DNA of 64,000 bases from PALSA-505 sp036267135 (GTDB lineage Bacteria; Actinomycetota; Actinomycetes; Streptosporangiales; Streptosporangiaceae): NCBI GenBank assembly GCA_036267135.1, contig DATAWQ010000079.1:1-64000 (forward strand). Direction: 5' to 3'. Below the pieces are notes generated by a model. The model did not search any database, was not told the origin of the DNA, and saw only the letters and a program-made list of their open reading frames with translations. A program made the translations under genes and the position numbers. Shown here one piece after another: positions 51,993 through 59,616 of this stretch; position 1 is the first letter of the stretch; the number at the start of each line of letters is the position of its first letter.

Positions 51993-52724
51993 TCATGCCG
52001 CGGCCGTGTCGGCCAGCGCGGCGGCCAGGTCGCCCGGCCGTGACCACATCGGCCAGTGCCCGGTCGGCAAGTCGATGTAGCTGACCTTCAGCCGGGGCAG
52101 CTCCGCGAACCACCGATGCCCCTCGGCGGCCAGCCTCATGATCTCCGAAGAGGGGAAGCTGCTGGTGATCATCGTGACCGGCACCTGCTCCCTGGCCGGG
52201 TTGACCAGCCGGATCGGCTCGCGGGCGGGACCCGCGGGCTGGGGCAGGGCCCGGTCGGCCCACCGGGCCAGCGTGGCCTCGTCCAACCCGGCCAGGCTGA
52301 CCCCATCGGCCTCGAACTCGGCCCAGGACGGCAGCGGGATCTCGGTCACGTCCGGGCCGGGCGTGGGCTGGTGAGTGGCGCCGTCGGGCTGCGGGCCGCT
52401 GTCCACGTAGACGACGCGGCGGATCCGGTCCGGTATCAGATCGGTGACCGCTGACACGATCCGGCCCGCGCCGCTGTGCCCGGCGAGGATTACCCCCGGG
52501 TCCAGGGCGGCTACGTGTTCGGTCACCGCGTTCACGTGGTCGGCCAGGGTGACGCCGGCCCGCGGGGTGTCGCGGCCTTCCAGCCCGGGCAGGGTCATCG
52601 CCTCGACGCGGTGGCCCGCGGCGCGCAGCGGCCCGGCCACCTCGTCCCAGGCCCAGGCGCCCAGCCAGAAGCCGGGGACGAGAACGAAGGTGGCGCTCGG
52701 CGCGGAACTATTGGTTTCTGTCAT
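51993..52724 (-). CDS. Alpha/beta-fold hydrolase
   Basis: 243 residues. VLVPGFWLGAWAWDEVAGPLRAAGHRV (oxyanion region), nucleophile Ser in AGHSGAGR, and a C-terminal His in PTGHWPMWSRPGDLA. It belongs to the esterase/salicylate esterase-like group. No genes nearby point to a pathway. Confidence 0.85.
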   Translation of the reverse strand: MTETNSSAPSATFVLVPGFWLGAWAWDEVAGPLRAAGHRVEAMTLPGLEGRDTPRAGVTLADHVNAVTEHVAALDPGVILAGHSGAGRIVSAVTDLIPDRIRRVVYVDSGPQPDGATHQPTPGPDVTEIPLPSWAEFEADGVSLAGLDEATLARWADRALPQPAGPAREPIRLVNPAREQVPVTMITSSFPSSEIMRLAAEGHRWFAELPRLKVSYIDLPTGHWPMWSRPGDLAAALADTAAA

Positions 52725-52763
52725 AGCCCCAGCTTGCCGCACCGGCCGCCGGGCTCGGCGGCG

Positions 52764-53051
52764 ATGGGCGCGGTGGAGACGGCACTGGCCCGCCGGGTCG
52801 TGGTGGCGCTGAGCTACCGGGACGCGGCCGGGCGGCGCACCCGCCGCCGGGTCGAGCCGCACCTGCTCGCCTGCGACCGGGGCGTCTGGTACCTGATCGG
52901 CTGGTGCCTGCGGCGCGACGCGGTCCGGTGGTTCCGCTGGGACCGGATCGAGGACGCGCACACGACCACTGAGCCGGTGACGGACCGGGACGTCGGCGAC
53001 TTCGGCACACCGCCGCCGGACGCCCACCCGGTGGGCCTGGCGCCTGGGTAG
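52764..53051 (+). pseudogene. WYL-domain fragment of a YafY-type regulator
   Basis: 95 residues keep the core of a WYL sensing domain (VVVALSYRDAAGRRTRRRVEPHLL and GVWYLIGWCLRRDAVRWFRWDRI). The DNA-binding helix-turn-helix and the first part of the WYL domain are absent, and the space upstream is occupied by another gene. It is best seen as a truncated regulator remnant, though a free WYL protein is possible. Confidence 0.6.
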
Positions 53052-53055
53052 GGGC

Positions 53056-53859
53056 TCAGCCGAACAGCGCGAGCAGGGGGGCCGCCACGTCGTCGGCCAG
53101 CAGCGTCCGCAACTGGTGCTGGGTGGCATCGAACTCGCCGGGCGGCGGCGGGGCCGGGTACTTGTGCCCGGCAAAATTCAGGTAGCGCCGCTGGTTCAGC
53201 TCGACCTGGACCGCGTCTACCCGGTCGTGGCCGGCGAACCGCCGGACCGTCCAGCCGCCGCTGAACCGCTCGTTCAGCGCCACGCTGAAGCCCCGGCCGG
53301 TGAAGGCGTCGGCCAGCAGCCGCACCGTGGCGGGCCGGGCGGTGCGCCCGTTCCGATCGCCCAGGATGACGTCGGCGCCCAGCGGGACGCCGAAGCTGTG
53401 CAGGTCGAGCAGCAGCAGCCGGGAGAACCGGCCCAGGAGCCGCTCGACCGCCGCGTCGATGGCCCGGTGGAACGGCGCGTGCACGACCCGGATCCGGTGC
53501 CCTATCTCGGCCGGGCTGAGCGCCTGGCGGTAGACCGCGCGGCCGTTCGGCATCTGCGCGTACACCACGCTGGCCCAGAACTTGCCGTGCTGCGGGGCCG
53601 CCGGATCGCGGTTCACGTCGGCCACGAACCGGCTGAACGTCGTGGTGATCGTGGTGATGCCGAGGCTCGGCAGGAACGCGTACAGCTCCCTGGTGAGCCA
53701 GTCCGACCACAGGATGTCCGGGCTGACCGCGAGGTCGGCGGCGAACTCGGCCGGATAGTCCCGGCCGCCGTGCGGCAGGCAGGCCACGACCGGGACCTCG
53801 GGGGCTTCGGGTTCGAGCACCCACCGGGAGCCGAGGCTGAGGTCGGCGGCGTGGTCCAT
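53056..53859 (-). CDS. N-formylglutamate amidohydrolase family protein
   Basis: 267 residues. The family motifs are present: PHGGRDYPAEF, DWLTRELYAF, FVADVNRDP, LLDLHSFG, and a C-terminal VQVELNQRRYLNF. It is a zinc-type hydrolase acting on N-formylglutamate or a related acyl amino acid. No histidine-degradation genes are nearby. The dispersed ATGAACGG-type repeat lies just upstream at 53893-53919. Confidence 0.87.
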   Translation of the reverse strand: MDHAADLSLGSRWVLEPEAPEVPVVACLPHGGRDYPAEFAADLAVSPDILWSDWLTRELYAFLPSLGITTITTTFSRFVADVNRDPAAPQHGKFWASVVYAQMPNGRAVYRQALSPAEIGHRIRVVHAPFHRAIDAAVERLLGRFSRLLLLDLHSFGVPLGADVILGDRNGRTARPATVRLLADAFTGRGFSVALNERFSGGWTVRRFAGHDRVDAVQVELNQRRYLNFAGHKYPAPPPPGEFDATQHQLRTLLADDVAAPLLALFG

Positions 53860-53892
53860 GAGTCCAGAGTGCGGCTACGCGGGGATTCGCAC

Positions 53893-53919
53893 CACGTTTC
53901 TTGGCGAAGCCGTTCATGG
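53893..53919. repeat. Copy of the ATGAACGG dispersed repeat
   Basis: On the minus strand it matches 50040-50062 over 23 positions with one mismatch. Another shorter copy lies at 45272-45286. All are in intergenic DNA upstream of genes. Confidence 0.55.
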
Positions 53920-53964
53920 ATGGGAAGGGTTAACGGATCAGGGACGACTTGATCCTCTGGGCTG

Positions 53965-54375
53965 TCAGCGGAGCGCGTCCACAACGAGGACGGCCAGGGC
54001 CATGAGGGTAAACAGCGTGTAGGCGCCCAGCGGGCGGCCGCGGTCGCCGGCCTGGGTCTGGCGGGCCAGGACCCAGCCGAATATCGCGGTCTCCAGGGTG
54101 GCGCCGATCACGCCTATGACCGGGGTGAACAGGCCGGCGATGACGGCGGCGCTGCCGGCCAGGTGCAGCACGCCGAGCAGCGGGACGACCCAGAGGTTGC
54201 GGCCTTCGAGCAGGCCGAGGCGGGTGAGGCTGTCCAGGCGGGTGAGGCCGGCCTTGGCCCGCATCAGGTCGGCCAGGGCCGACGGGACGGTCTCGAGCAG
54301 CAGCAGGATCGTCAGCACGACGGCGGCGGCGAACACGGGGGTCACTTTAGGGTGCGCGCGGCACAACCGGCGCAT
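53965..54375 (-). CDS. DoxX-like small membrane protein
   Basis: 136 residues with four hydrophobic helices (VFAAAVVLTILLLLE, WVVPLLGVLHLAGSAAVIAGLFTPVIGVIGATLE, YTLFTLMALAVLVVDAL). The length and pattern fit the DoxX/DoxX-like family of unknown redox role. Confidence 0.72.
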   Translation of the reverse strand: MRRLCRAHPKVTPVFAAAVVLTILLLLETVPSALADLMRAKAGLTRLDSLTRLGLLEGRNLWVVPLLGVLHLAGSAAVIAGLFTPVIGVIGATLETAIFGWVLARQTQAGDRGRPLGAYTLFTLMALAVLVVDALR

Positions 54376-54444
54376 GAATAAGTCCGGGATCGCCGGTGGG
54401 CGGGCCGGCGTGGTCAGCCTGGCCCGCCCCGGCGCGGGTGCCGG

Positions 54445-54786
54445 TCAGCCCCAGGCGCCCGCGACCTGGCGGGTGGGGGCGTTGAGGCGGTTGAAGAGGT
54501 TGGTGCAGGCGATGCTGAGGAGGAGGGCGGCCAGGCCCTGCTCGTCGTAGTGCCTGACGGCCTCGTCCCAGATGTCGTCGGGCACCGGGTCGGGCCGGTC
54601 GGCCAGCCGGGTAACGGCCTCGGCCAGGGCCAGCGCGGCCCGCTCGGCGTCGGTGAAGAACGGCGCCTCGCGCCAGGCGGCCACCGTGGCCAGCCGGTCC
54701 TCGGTCTCGCCCGACTTCCTGGCTCCGGTGGCGCCGCCGTGCAGGCAAGAACTGCAGCCGTTGATCTGGCTGACCCGCAGGTGCAC
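54445..54786 (-). CDS. Carboxymuconolactone decarboxylase/AhpD-family protein, N-terminally truncated
   Basis: 113 residues from GTG 54786. It has the family motif LRVSQINGCSSCLHGGATGARK with the CxxC redox pair, and a helical C-terminus TNLFNRLN. The open frame continues upstream with matching residues (GGLPPATTALVHL) but no ATG or GTG, and the usual N-terminal 30-35 residues are missing or altered. It is either a damaged gene or uses an unusual start. Confidence 0.65.
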   Translation of the reverse strand: MHLRVSQINGCSSCLHGGATGARKSGETEDRLATVAAWREAPFFTDAERAALALAEAVTRLADRPDPVPDDIWDEAVRHYDEQGLAALLLSIACTNLFNRLNAPTRQVAGAWG

Positions 54787-54862
54787 CAGGGCCGTCGTGG
54801 CCGGCGGGAGGCCTCCTGCGGCGGGGGCTTCTTCATTCCTGACGGGTCTGGGCGTCGCGGAT

Positions 54863-54911
54863 TTGACGTCCTTGGCTAAGGATAGTAGCTTTTCAGCTAT
54901 AAGTCATAGCT
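54863..54911 (+). promoter_or_regulatory. Promoter and operator of the hydrolase-TetR operon
   Basis: TTGACG (54863-54868), a 17-bp spacer and TAGCTT (54886-54891) are followed by the perfect dyad AGCTAT-AAGTC-ATAGCT (54895-54911) over the expected start point. The ribosome site AAGGAGG follows. This is a natural site for the TetR protein encoded in the same unit. Confidence 0.65.
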
Positions 54912-54926
54912 AAGGAGGACGGGACG

Positions 54927-55769
54927 ATGCCTGCTACCGAGTTCCTGGACCTGGCGGAGGGGAACCGCCTGGCCTACGACGTCACCGGGCCGAGCGATGC
55001 GCCGCTGGTCATCTGCACACCGGGCATGGGCGACCATCGCCAGGTCTACCGGTTCCTGGCCCCGCAGATCGTGGCCGCGGGCTACCGCGTGGCCACCATG
55101 GACCTGCGCGGCGAGGGCGAGTCCAGCGCCAATTGGGGCGACTACGCGTCGGCGGCCAGCGGCGCCGACCTGGTCGCGCTGGCCCGTCACCTCGGCGGCG
55201 GGGGGCCGGCCGTGTTCGTCAGCAACTCCTACTCGGGCGCGGCCAGCATCGTCGCCGCGGCCGACACCCCCGAGGTGGTCGCGGGGCTGGCCATGACCGG
55301 CCCATGGACCCGCAACCCGCCGGAGGCCGGCGGGATCAAGGGACTGGCCGCGAAGGCTGCGATCTTCCTGGCCGGGCGGATCACCCCGATGTGGACCGCG
55401 TACTACAAGTCCCTGTACAAGGGGGCCAAGCCGGACGACCTGAACGGCTACGCCAAGGCGCTCGGCGCGAGCCTGCGGGAGCCGGGCAGGATGGCCGCGC
55501 TGCGCGGGATGATGGCCGGCGGCCACGCCGCCGCCGCCGCGAAGCTGGCCTCGGTCCGGTGCCCGGCCCTGATCGTGATGGGCAGCGCCGACCCGGACTT
55601 CCCCGACCCAGCCGCCGAGGCTCAGTGGATCAAGCAGCAGCTCGCCGGGAGCGGCCAGGACACCGAGGTCGTGATGCTGCCCGGCTGCGGCCACTACCCG
55701 ATCGCCGAGGCCCCCGAGCCGACCGGCCAGGCCGTGCTCACCTTCCTGGCGAAGGTCCACGGTGCCTAG
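54927..55769 (+). CDS. Alpha/beta-fold hydrolase (TetR-linked)
   Basis: 280 residues. TPGMGDHRQVYRFLAPQIVAAGYRV and MDLRGEGESS are typical of the fold. The nucleophile is Ser in SNSYSGAAS, with Asp in GSADPDFPD and His in GCGHYPIAEAPE. It overlaps the downstream TetR gene by 8 nt. The regulator likely responds to the substrate of this enzyme. Confidence 0.9.
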   Translation: MPATEFLDLAEGNRLAYDVTGPSDAPLVICTPGMGDHRQVYRFLAPQIVAAGYRVATMDLRGEGESSANWGDYASAASGADLVALARHLGGGGPAVFVSNSYSGAASIVAAADTPEVVAGLAMTGPWTRNPPEAGGIKGLAAKAAIFLAGRITPMWTAYYKSLYKGAKPDDLNGYAKALGASLREPGRMAALRGMMAGGHAAAAAKLASVRCPALIVMGSADPDFPDPAAEAQWIKQQLAGSGQDTEVVMLPGCGHYPIAEAPEPTGQAVLTFLAKVHGA

Positions 55770-56337
55770 AGCGGGTTTGTCGGCCGCCGCGGTCACCGAC
55801 ATCGCCATCGCCATCATCGACGACGAGGGCGTCGAGGCGCTGACCCTGACCGCTGTGGCCAAGCGGGCCGGGGTGGCGGCGCCGTCGCTGTACAAGCATG
55901 TGCGCAGCGTGGCCGACCTGCACGACCACGTGGCGGCGCACGTAGTGGCGGAGATGCGCGAGCGGCTGGCCGCCGCGGTCATGGGCCGCAGCCTGGACGA
56001 CGCCACCCGCGCGCTGATGCGGGCCTACCGCGACTACGTGATCAGCTACCCGAACCGCTACGCCGTCTTTCCCCAGGCGCCGCCGCGCAATCCGGACCTG
56101 GCCGCGGCCGCCGACCGGCTGCTCGACGTGGCGCTGGCCCTGCTGCGCGGCTACGGGCTAGAGGGGACGCAGGCCGTCCACGCGGCCCGCTGCCTGCGGT
56201 CCGTCGCGCACGGTTTCGCCTCGCTGCAGGCGGCGGGCGCGTTCGAGCTGCCGGAGAACCTCGACATCAGCTACGACTACCTGACCGGCATGCTCACCGA
56301 CGGGATCGCCAGGATCGCCGCGGACCAGGCGGCCTGA
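55762..56337 (+). CDS. TetR-family repressor
   Basis: 191 residues from GTG 55762, overlapping the hydrolase end. The TetR helix-turn-helix (about 22-60, LTLTAVAKRAGVAAPSLYKHVRSVADL) is intact and is followed by a TetR_C ligand-binding domain with PNRYAVF. It probably binds the dyad at 54895-54911 and controls its own operon. Confidence 0.92.
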   Translation: MPRAGLSAAAVTDIAIAIIDDEGVEALTLTAVAKRAGVAAPSLYKHVRSVADLHDHVAAHVVAEMRERLAAAVMGRSLDDATRALMRAYRDYVISYPNRYAVFPQAPPRNPDLAAAADRLLDVALALLRGYGLEGTQAVHAARCLRSVAHGFASLQAAGAFELPENLDISYDYLTGMLTDGIARIAADQAA

Positions 56338-56341
56338 TCCG

Positions 56342-56530
56342 TCAGCCGTGGACGGTCCGCCGGGGGCCGAACTCGTTGTCGTCGTTGTCGTGGCTGAACG
56401 GGCGGCCGTCCAGGTTCCAGCTCCAGGACACGGTGGGCGTGATCCGCATGTACGGGGCCGCGCCGACGGTCGCGATGCGGGCCAGCCGCTGCGACTTCAT
56501 GTAGCCGGCTTCTTCCTCGGTGAAGGCCAT
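56342..56530 (-). pseudogene. Internally deleted PPOX-class F420-dependent oxidoreductase
   Basis: 62 residues; GAGGAG 6 nt before ATG 56530. The N-terminus MAFTEEEAGYMKSQRLARIATVG matches the start of the family. It is joined directly to the family's C-terminal block YMRITPTVSWSWNLDG and PRRTVHG. The whole middle of the barrel (roughly 60-70 residues) is missing without a frameshift. It is most likely non-functional, though still readable. Directly downstream of the convergent TetR gene. Confidence 0.75.
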
Positions 56531-56568
56531 GCTCATCTCCTCGGTCGCCCCGTCCGGGATCGCCCTGT

Positions 56569-56616
56569 CTGGGATCACACTGGCTGGGATCACACTGGCT
56601 GTCTGGGATCACACTG
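56569..56616. repeat. Three direct repeats CTGGGATCACACTG
   Basis: Exact 14-bp copies at 56569-56582, 56584-56597 and 56603-56616 lie in the short gap upstream of the deleted PPOX gene and at the 3' end of the VIT1-type transporter gene. A weaker fourth copy lies near 56554. They may be regulator sites. Confidence 0.7.
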
Positions 56617-56624
56617 TAGGCGGG

Positions 56625-57374
56625 TCAGCGCACGCTGCTGCCGATCAGCGTGCCGACGCCGTAGGTGACGCCGATGGCGACCGCGCCGAGCAGGACCTGA
56701 CGCAGCCCAGAACGCAGCACCGACCGGCCGGTGAGCCTGCCCACGAACATCCCGCCGGCCAGCAACGTCACCGCCGCGACGCCCAGCGCCACGGCCAGCA
56801 CGTGCAGCCCGGCCAGGTAGGGCAGCAACGGCACCAGCGCCCCCAGCGAGAAGGCGAACAGCGAGGCCACGCCGGCCAGCACCGCGGACGGCAACTCGCC
56901 CGGATCGACGCCGAGCTCTTCCCTGGTGTGTACCCGCAGCGCGGTGTGCGGATCCTTGGAGACCGCGGCGGCCATCCGGGTGGCCGTCTGCGGGTCAGCG
57001 CCGTACTCGCGGAAGTAGTCGGCCAGCTCGGCCTCCTCGGCCGCGGGGAACTGGGCCAGCATCCGGCGCTCCAGCTCCACCTCGGCCAGCACCAGATCGT
57101 TCTGGTTGGTCACCGACACGTACTCCCCCGTGCCCATCGAGAACGCGCCGGCGACCAGGGCTGCCATGCCGGTGAGCACGATCGCGTGCGCCGACACGCC
57201 GCCACCGCCGACCCCGGCGATCAGCGAGGCGTTGGTCACCAGGCCGTCCACCGCGCCGAACACGACCGGGCGCAGCCAGCCACCGGACACGTCCCGGTGG
57301 CGGTGCGACCATCCGGCCCGCAGCGCGGCCGCGCCGGTGGCCGAGGACGGCTCCGGGGCCTGCTCGTCGGTCAC
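56625..57374 (-). CDS. VIT1/CCC1-family membrane transporter
   Basis: 249 residues from GTG 57374. Five hydrophobic helices; VVFGAVDGLVTNASLIAGVGG and FSMGTGEYVSVTNQNDL in the N-terminal half, then the cytoplasmic metal-binding-like helical region rich in Glu (AEVELERRMLAQFPAAEEAELADYFREYG). The family moves Fe2+ or Mn2+ out of the cytoplasm. It is divergent from the YnfA-like gene. Confidence 0.88.
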   Translation of the reverse strand: MTDEQAPEPSSATGAAALRAGWSHRHRDVSGGWLRPVVFGAVDGLVTNASLIAGVGGGGVSAHAIVLTGMAALVAGAFSMGTGEYVSVTNQNDLVLAEVELERRMLAQFPAAEEAELADYFREYGADPQTATRMAAAVSKDPHTALRVHTREELGVDPGELPSAVLAGVASLFAFSLGALVPLLPYLAGLHVLAVALGVAAVTLLAGGMFVGRLTGRSVLRSGLRQVLLGAVAIGVTYGVGTLIGSSVR

Positions 57375-57413
57375 CTGCGCGATTATCTCGTACCCGCGGG
57401 CCAGAATCGGTTC

Positions 57414-57746
57414 ATGGCTGCTGCCCGATCGATCGCTCTGTTCATCGCCGCCGGGCTGGCCGAGATCGGCGGCGGCTACCTGATCTGGCGCTGGCTGCGG
57501 GAAGGAGCACCGGTGCTCATCGGGGTTCTGGGTGCGCTCATCCTGGTCGGTTACGGCATCATCCCGACCCTGCAGCGCAGCGCCGACTTCGGCCGCATCT
57601 ACGCCGCCTACGGAGGCGTCTTCGTGGTCGCGTCGCTGCTGTGGGGCTGGGGCGTCGCCGGTCAGCGGCCGGATCGCTACGACTGGGCGGGCGCGGTCGT
57701 GGTGCTGGCGGGCGTCGCGATCATCTACTTCGCGCCGCGGTCGTGA
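57414..57746 (+). CDS. YnfA/UPF0060-family membrane protein
   Basis: 110 residues with four helices. AGLAEIGGGYLIWRWLREG, AAYGGVFVVASLLWGW and DWAGAVVVLAGVAIIYFAPR match the UPF0060 family closely. The function is unknown; a small-multidrug-type transporter is possible. Confidence 0.9.
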   Translation: MAAARSIALFIAAGLAEIGGGYLIWRWLREGAPVLIGVLGALILVGYGIIPTLQRSADFGRIYAAYGGVFVVASLLWGWGVAGQRPDRYDWAGAVVVLAGVAIIYFAPRS

Positions 57747-57755
57747 CCGACCGCA

Positions 57756-57820
57756 ATAGCGGTGCGGAGGGCCCAGGAATAGCGGTGCGGGGGGCCCAGG
57801 AATAGCGGTGCGGGGGGCAC
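57756..57820. repeat. 23-bp tandem direct repeat, 2.8 copies
   Basis: A unit beginning AATAGCGGTGCGGRGGGCCC is repeated with a period of 23 bp in the 88-bp gap between the YnfA-like gene and the nitroreductase gene. Too few copies and no spacers, so not CRISPR. Confidence 0.85.
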
Positions 57821-57833
57821 TGTTGGCGCGGAC

Positions 57834-58466
57834 GTGACTGAGACTTTCGGAGAACGCGAGCAGGCACAGTTCTGGTTCGACCCGCTCTGCCCGTGGGCGT
57901 GGATCACGTCCCGGTGGATGCTCGAGGTCGAGAAGGTCCGCCCGGTGCAGACCGACTGGCGGATCATGTCCCTGGCCTACCTGAACCTCACCCAGCACGA
58001 GGGCAAGGGCCTGGCCGATGACTACCTGGAGCGGATGAAGAAGGCCTGGGGCCCGGTGCGCGTGTGCGCCGCGGCCGCCCAGGAGAAGGGCCAGGACATA
58101 CTCGGCCCGATCTACACCGCGATCGGCACCAGGCTCCACGTGCAGGGCCGGCGCGAGGACCCCGCCATCCTGCCGGAGGCGCTGGCCGAGGTGGGCCTGC
58201 CCGAGTCACTGGCCGACGCGGCCACCAGCACCGAGTTCGACGACTACATCAAGGCCTCGCACCACCAGGCCTTCGACGAGGTCGGCCTCGACGTGGGTAC
58301 CCCGGTCATCCGCATCCGCGGCAAGGCGCTGTTCGGGCCGGTCATCACCCCGGCGCCGAAGGGCGAGGCGGCCGGGCGGCTGTGGGACGGCTTCGTGCTG
58401 GTCACCGAGGCCGACGGCTTCTTCGAGCTCAAGCGCACCAGGGACCGCAAGCCCTCGTTCGAATAG
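57834..58466 (+). CDS. Mycothiol-dependent nitroreductase-like DsbA-family protein (Rv2466c type)
   Basis: 210 residues from GTG 57834. A thioredoxin-like fold with an active-site FWFDPLCPWAW (Cys19), ITSRWMLEVEKVRPV and GTPVIRI (cis-Pro). This is the pattern of Rv2466c, a mycothiol-dependent reductase. It reduces nitro or disulphide compounds using mycothiol, which fits an actinobacterial host. Confidence 0.87.
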   Translation: MTETFGEREQAQFWFDPLCPWAWITSRWMLEVEKVRPVQTDWRIMSLAYLNLTQHEGKGLADDYLERMKKAWGPVRVCAAAAQEKGQDILGPIYTAIGTRLHVQGRREDPAILPEALAEVGLPESLADAATSTEFDDYIKASHHQAFDEVGLDVGTPVIRIRGKALFGPVITPAPKGEAAGRLWDGFVLVTEADGFFELKRTRDRKPSFE

Positions 58467-58497
58467 CGGGGTTCGCTCCCCGGACCGGAGGCCTGGG

Positions 58498-58965
58498 TCA
58501 CAGGTCGAGGGCCAGGGTGGTGTCCAGGGGGGCGAAGCCGTGGCGGCGGTAGAAGTGGATGGCGGCTTCGTTGGCGGTGTAGGCGCAGACGCGAAGCTGG
58601 GCCGCTCCCCTGGCGTGCGCCCATGTCTTGAAGCGGTCGACGAGCTGGGATCCGATGCCCTGACCCCGCCAGGGCGCCATGACCTGCATGCTGAACAGTT
58701 CGGCCCTGGGCGCGGTCCACATGGCCGAGACGGGCAGGAAGACCCCGGTCAGGTGGCCGATGACGGCGCCGTCGTGCTCGGCCACCAGCACGAGCATGTC
58801 CGGGTTGGCCAGAGTCTCGGTCACGTGCCCGGCGGCGTGCGCCTGCGGCCACCCGGAGTTGCGGAGCGGCTCCCTGACCGCTGCGTCGACGGCGAACAGG
58901 GCGGAGTTCGAGGCCACCAGGCCGTCGATGTCGGTCGCGGTCGCCTCGCGGATAGTCACTGGCAT
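58498..58965 (-). CDS. GNAT-family N-acetyltransferase
   Basis: 155 residues. TIREATATDIDGL at the start, LFSMQVMAPWRGQGIGSQLVDRF (acetyl-CoA loop RGQGIG) and ANEAAIHFYRRHGFAPL near the end. Substrate unknown. It stands alone between unrelated genes. Confidence 0.9.
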   Translation of the reverse strand: MPVTIREATATDIDGLVASNSALFAVDAAVREPLRNSGWPQAHAAGHVTETLANPDMLVLVAEHDGAVIGHLTGVFLPVSAMWTAPRAELFSMQVMAPWRGQGIGSQLVDRFKTWAHARGAAQLRVCAYTANEAAIHFYRRHGFAPLDTTLALDL

Positions 58966-59148
58966 GGGGCTCAGGTTAGGCCCGGCGCCCTGCGGCGGCG
59001 CGACAGGTTATTCCCGGCACCGGCGCCGGGCGCGATGGCCGCGGCCCGGCCCGGCCCGACGCCGTTCGCTGGTGCTACACCCAGGTCCGGTGCGGCACCA
59101 GTTATTTCTCCTGCACAGCGTTAGCATGGCACGACGGGCAGATCAACA

Positions 59149-59164
59149 TCTACAGCTATGTAGA
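59149..59164. promoter_or_regulatory. Candidate BlaI-type operator
   Basis: TCTACA-GCTA-TGTAGA is a perfect dyad 45 bp upstream of the BlaI-like gene. BlaI sites typically have TACA/TGTA arms. Confidence 0.6.
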
Positions 59165-59208
59165 CATAACGACGTGGATAACTCCCACAGACACAGGAGC
59201 GCGATCGC

Positions 59209-59604
59209 GTGCGGGAGGACGACGCCGGGCCACCGCCAGGCAGTCGGCGCGGAGCAGGCCAGCTCGAGGCGGCGGTGCTCGGGGTGCTGCACGCGGCCGG
59301 CTCGGCCCTGACCCCCGGCGAGGTCCGGGAGCGGCTGAGCGCCGGGCTGGCCTACACGACGGTGGTGACGATCATGTCCAGGCTGCACGTCAAGGGCGTG
59401 CTCACCCGGGTCAAGACCGGCCGGGCCTACGCTTACGCCCCGGTCGCCGACGAGCCGGGACTGGCCGCGCGCCGGATGCGCGGCGTGCTGGAGGCCGAGG
59501 ACGACCGGGAGGCGGTGCTGGCCCGGTTCGTGTCCGGCCTCACCCCCGCCGACGAGAAGCTGCTGCGCCGGATGCTCGGCGCCAGCCCGGACGACACCGG
59601 CTGA
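59209..59604 (+). CDS. BlaI/MecI-family repressor
   Basis: 131 residues from GTG 59209 (AGGAG upstream). Winged helix GQLEAAVLGVLHAAGSALTPGEVRERL, then YTTVVTIMSRLHVKGVLTRVKTGRAYAY. The C-terminal dimerisation segment follows. It pairs with the M56 peptidase gene 12 nt downstream; in such pairs the sensor protease inactivates the repressor. The dyad at 59149 is its probable binding site. Confidence 0.92.
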   Translation: MREDDAGPPPGSRRGAGQLEAAVLGVLHAAGSALTPGEVRERLSAGLAYTTVVTIMSRLHVKGVLTRVKTGRAYAYAPVADEPGLAARRMRGVLEAEDDREAVLARFVSGLTPADEKLLRRMLGASPDDTG

Positions 59605-59616
59605 GCGGAGACCGGT

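Noticed and set aside
57756..57820. Possible CRISPR array
   Set aside because: The units are contiguous without spacers and there are no cas genes.
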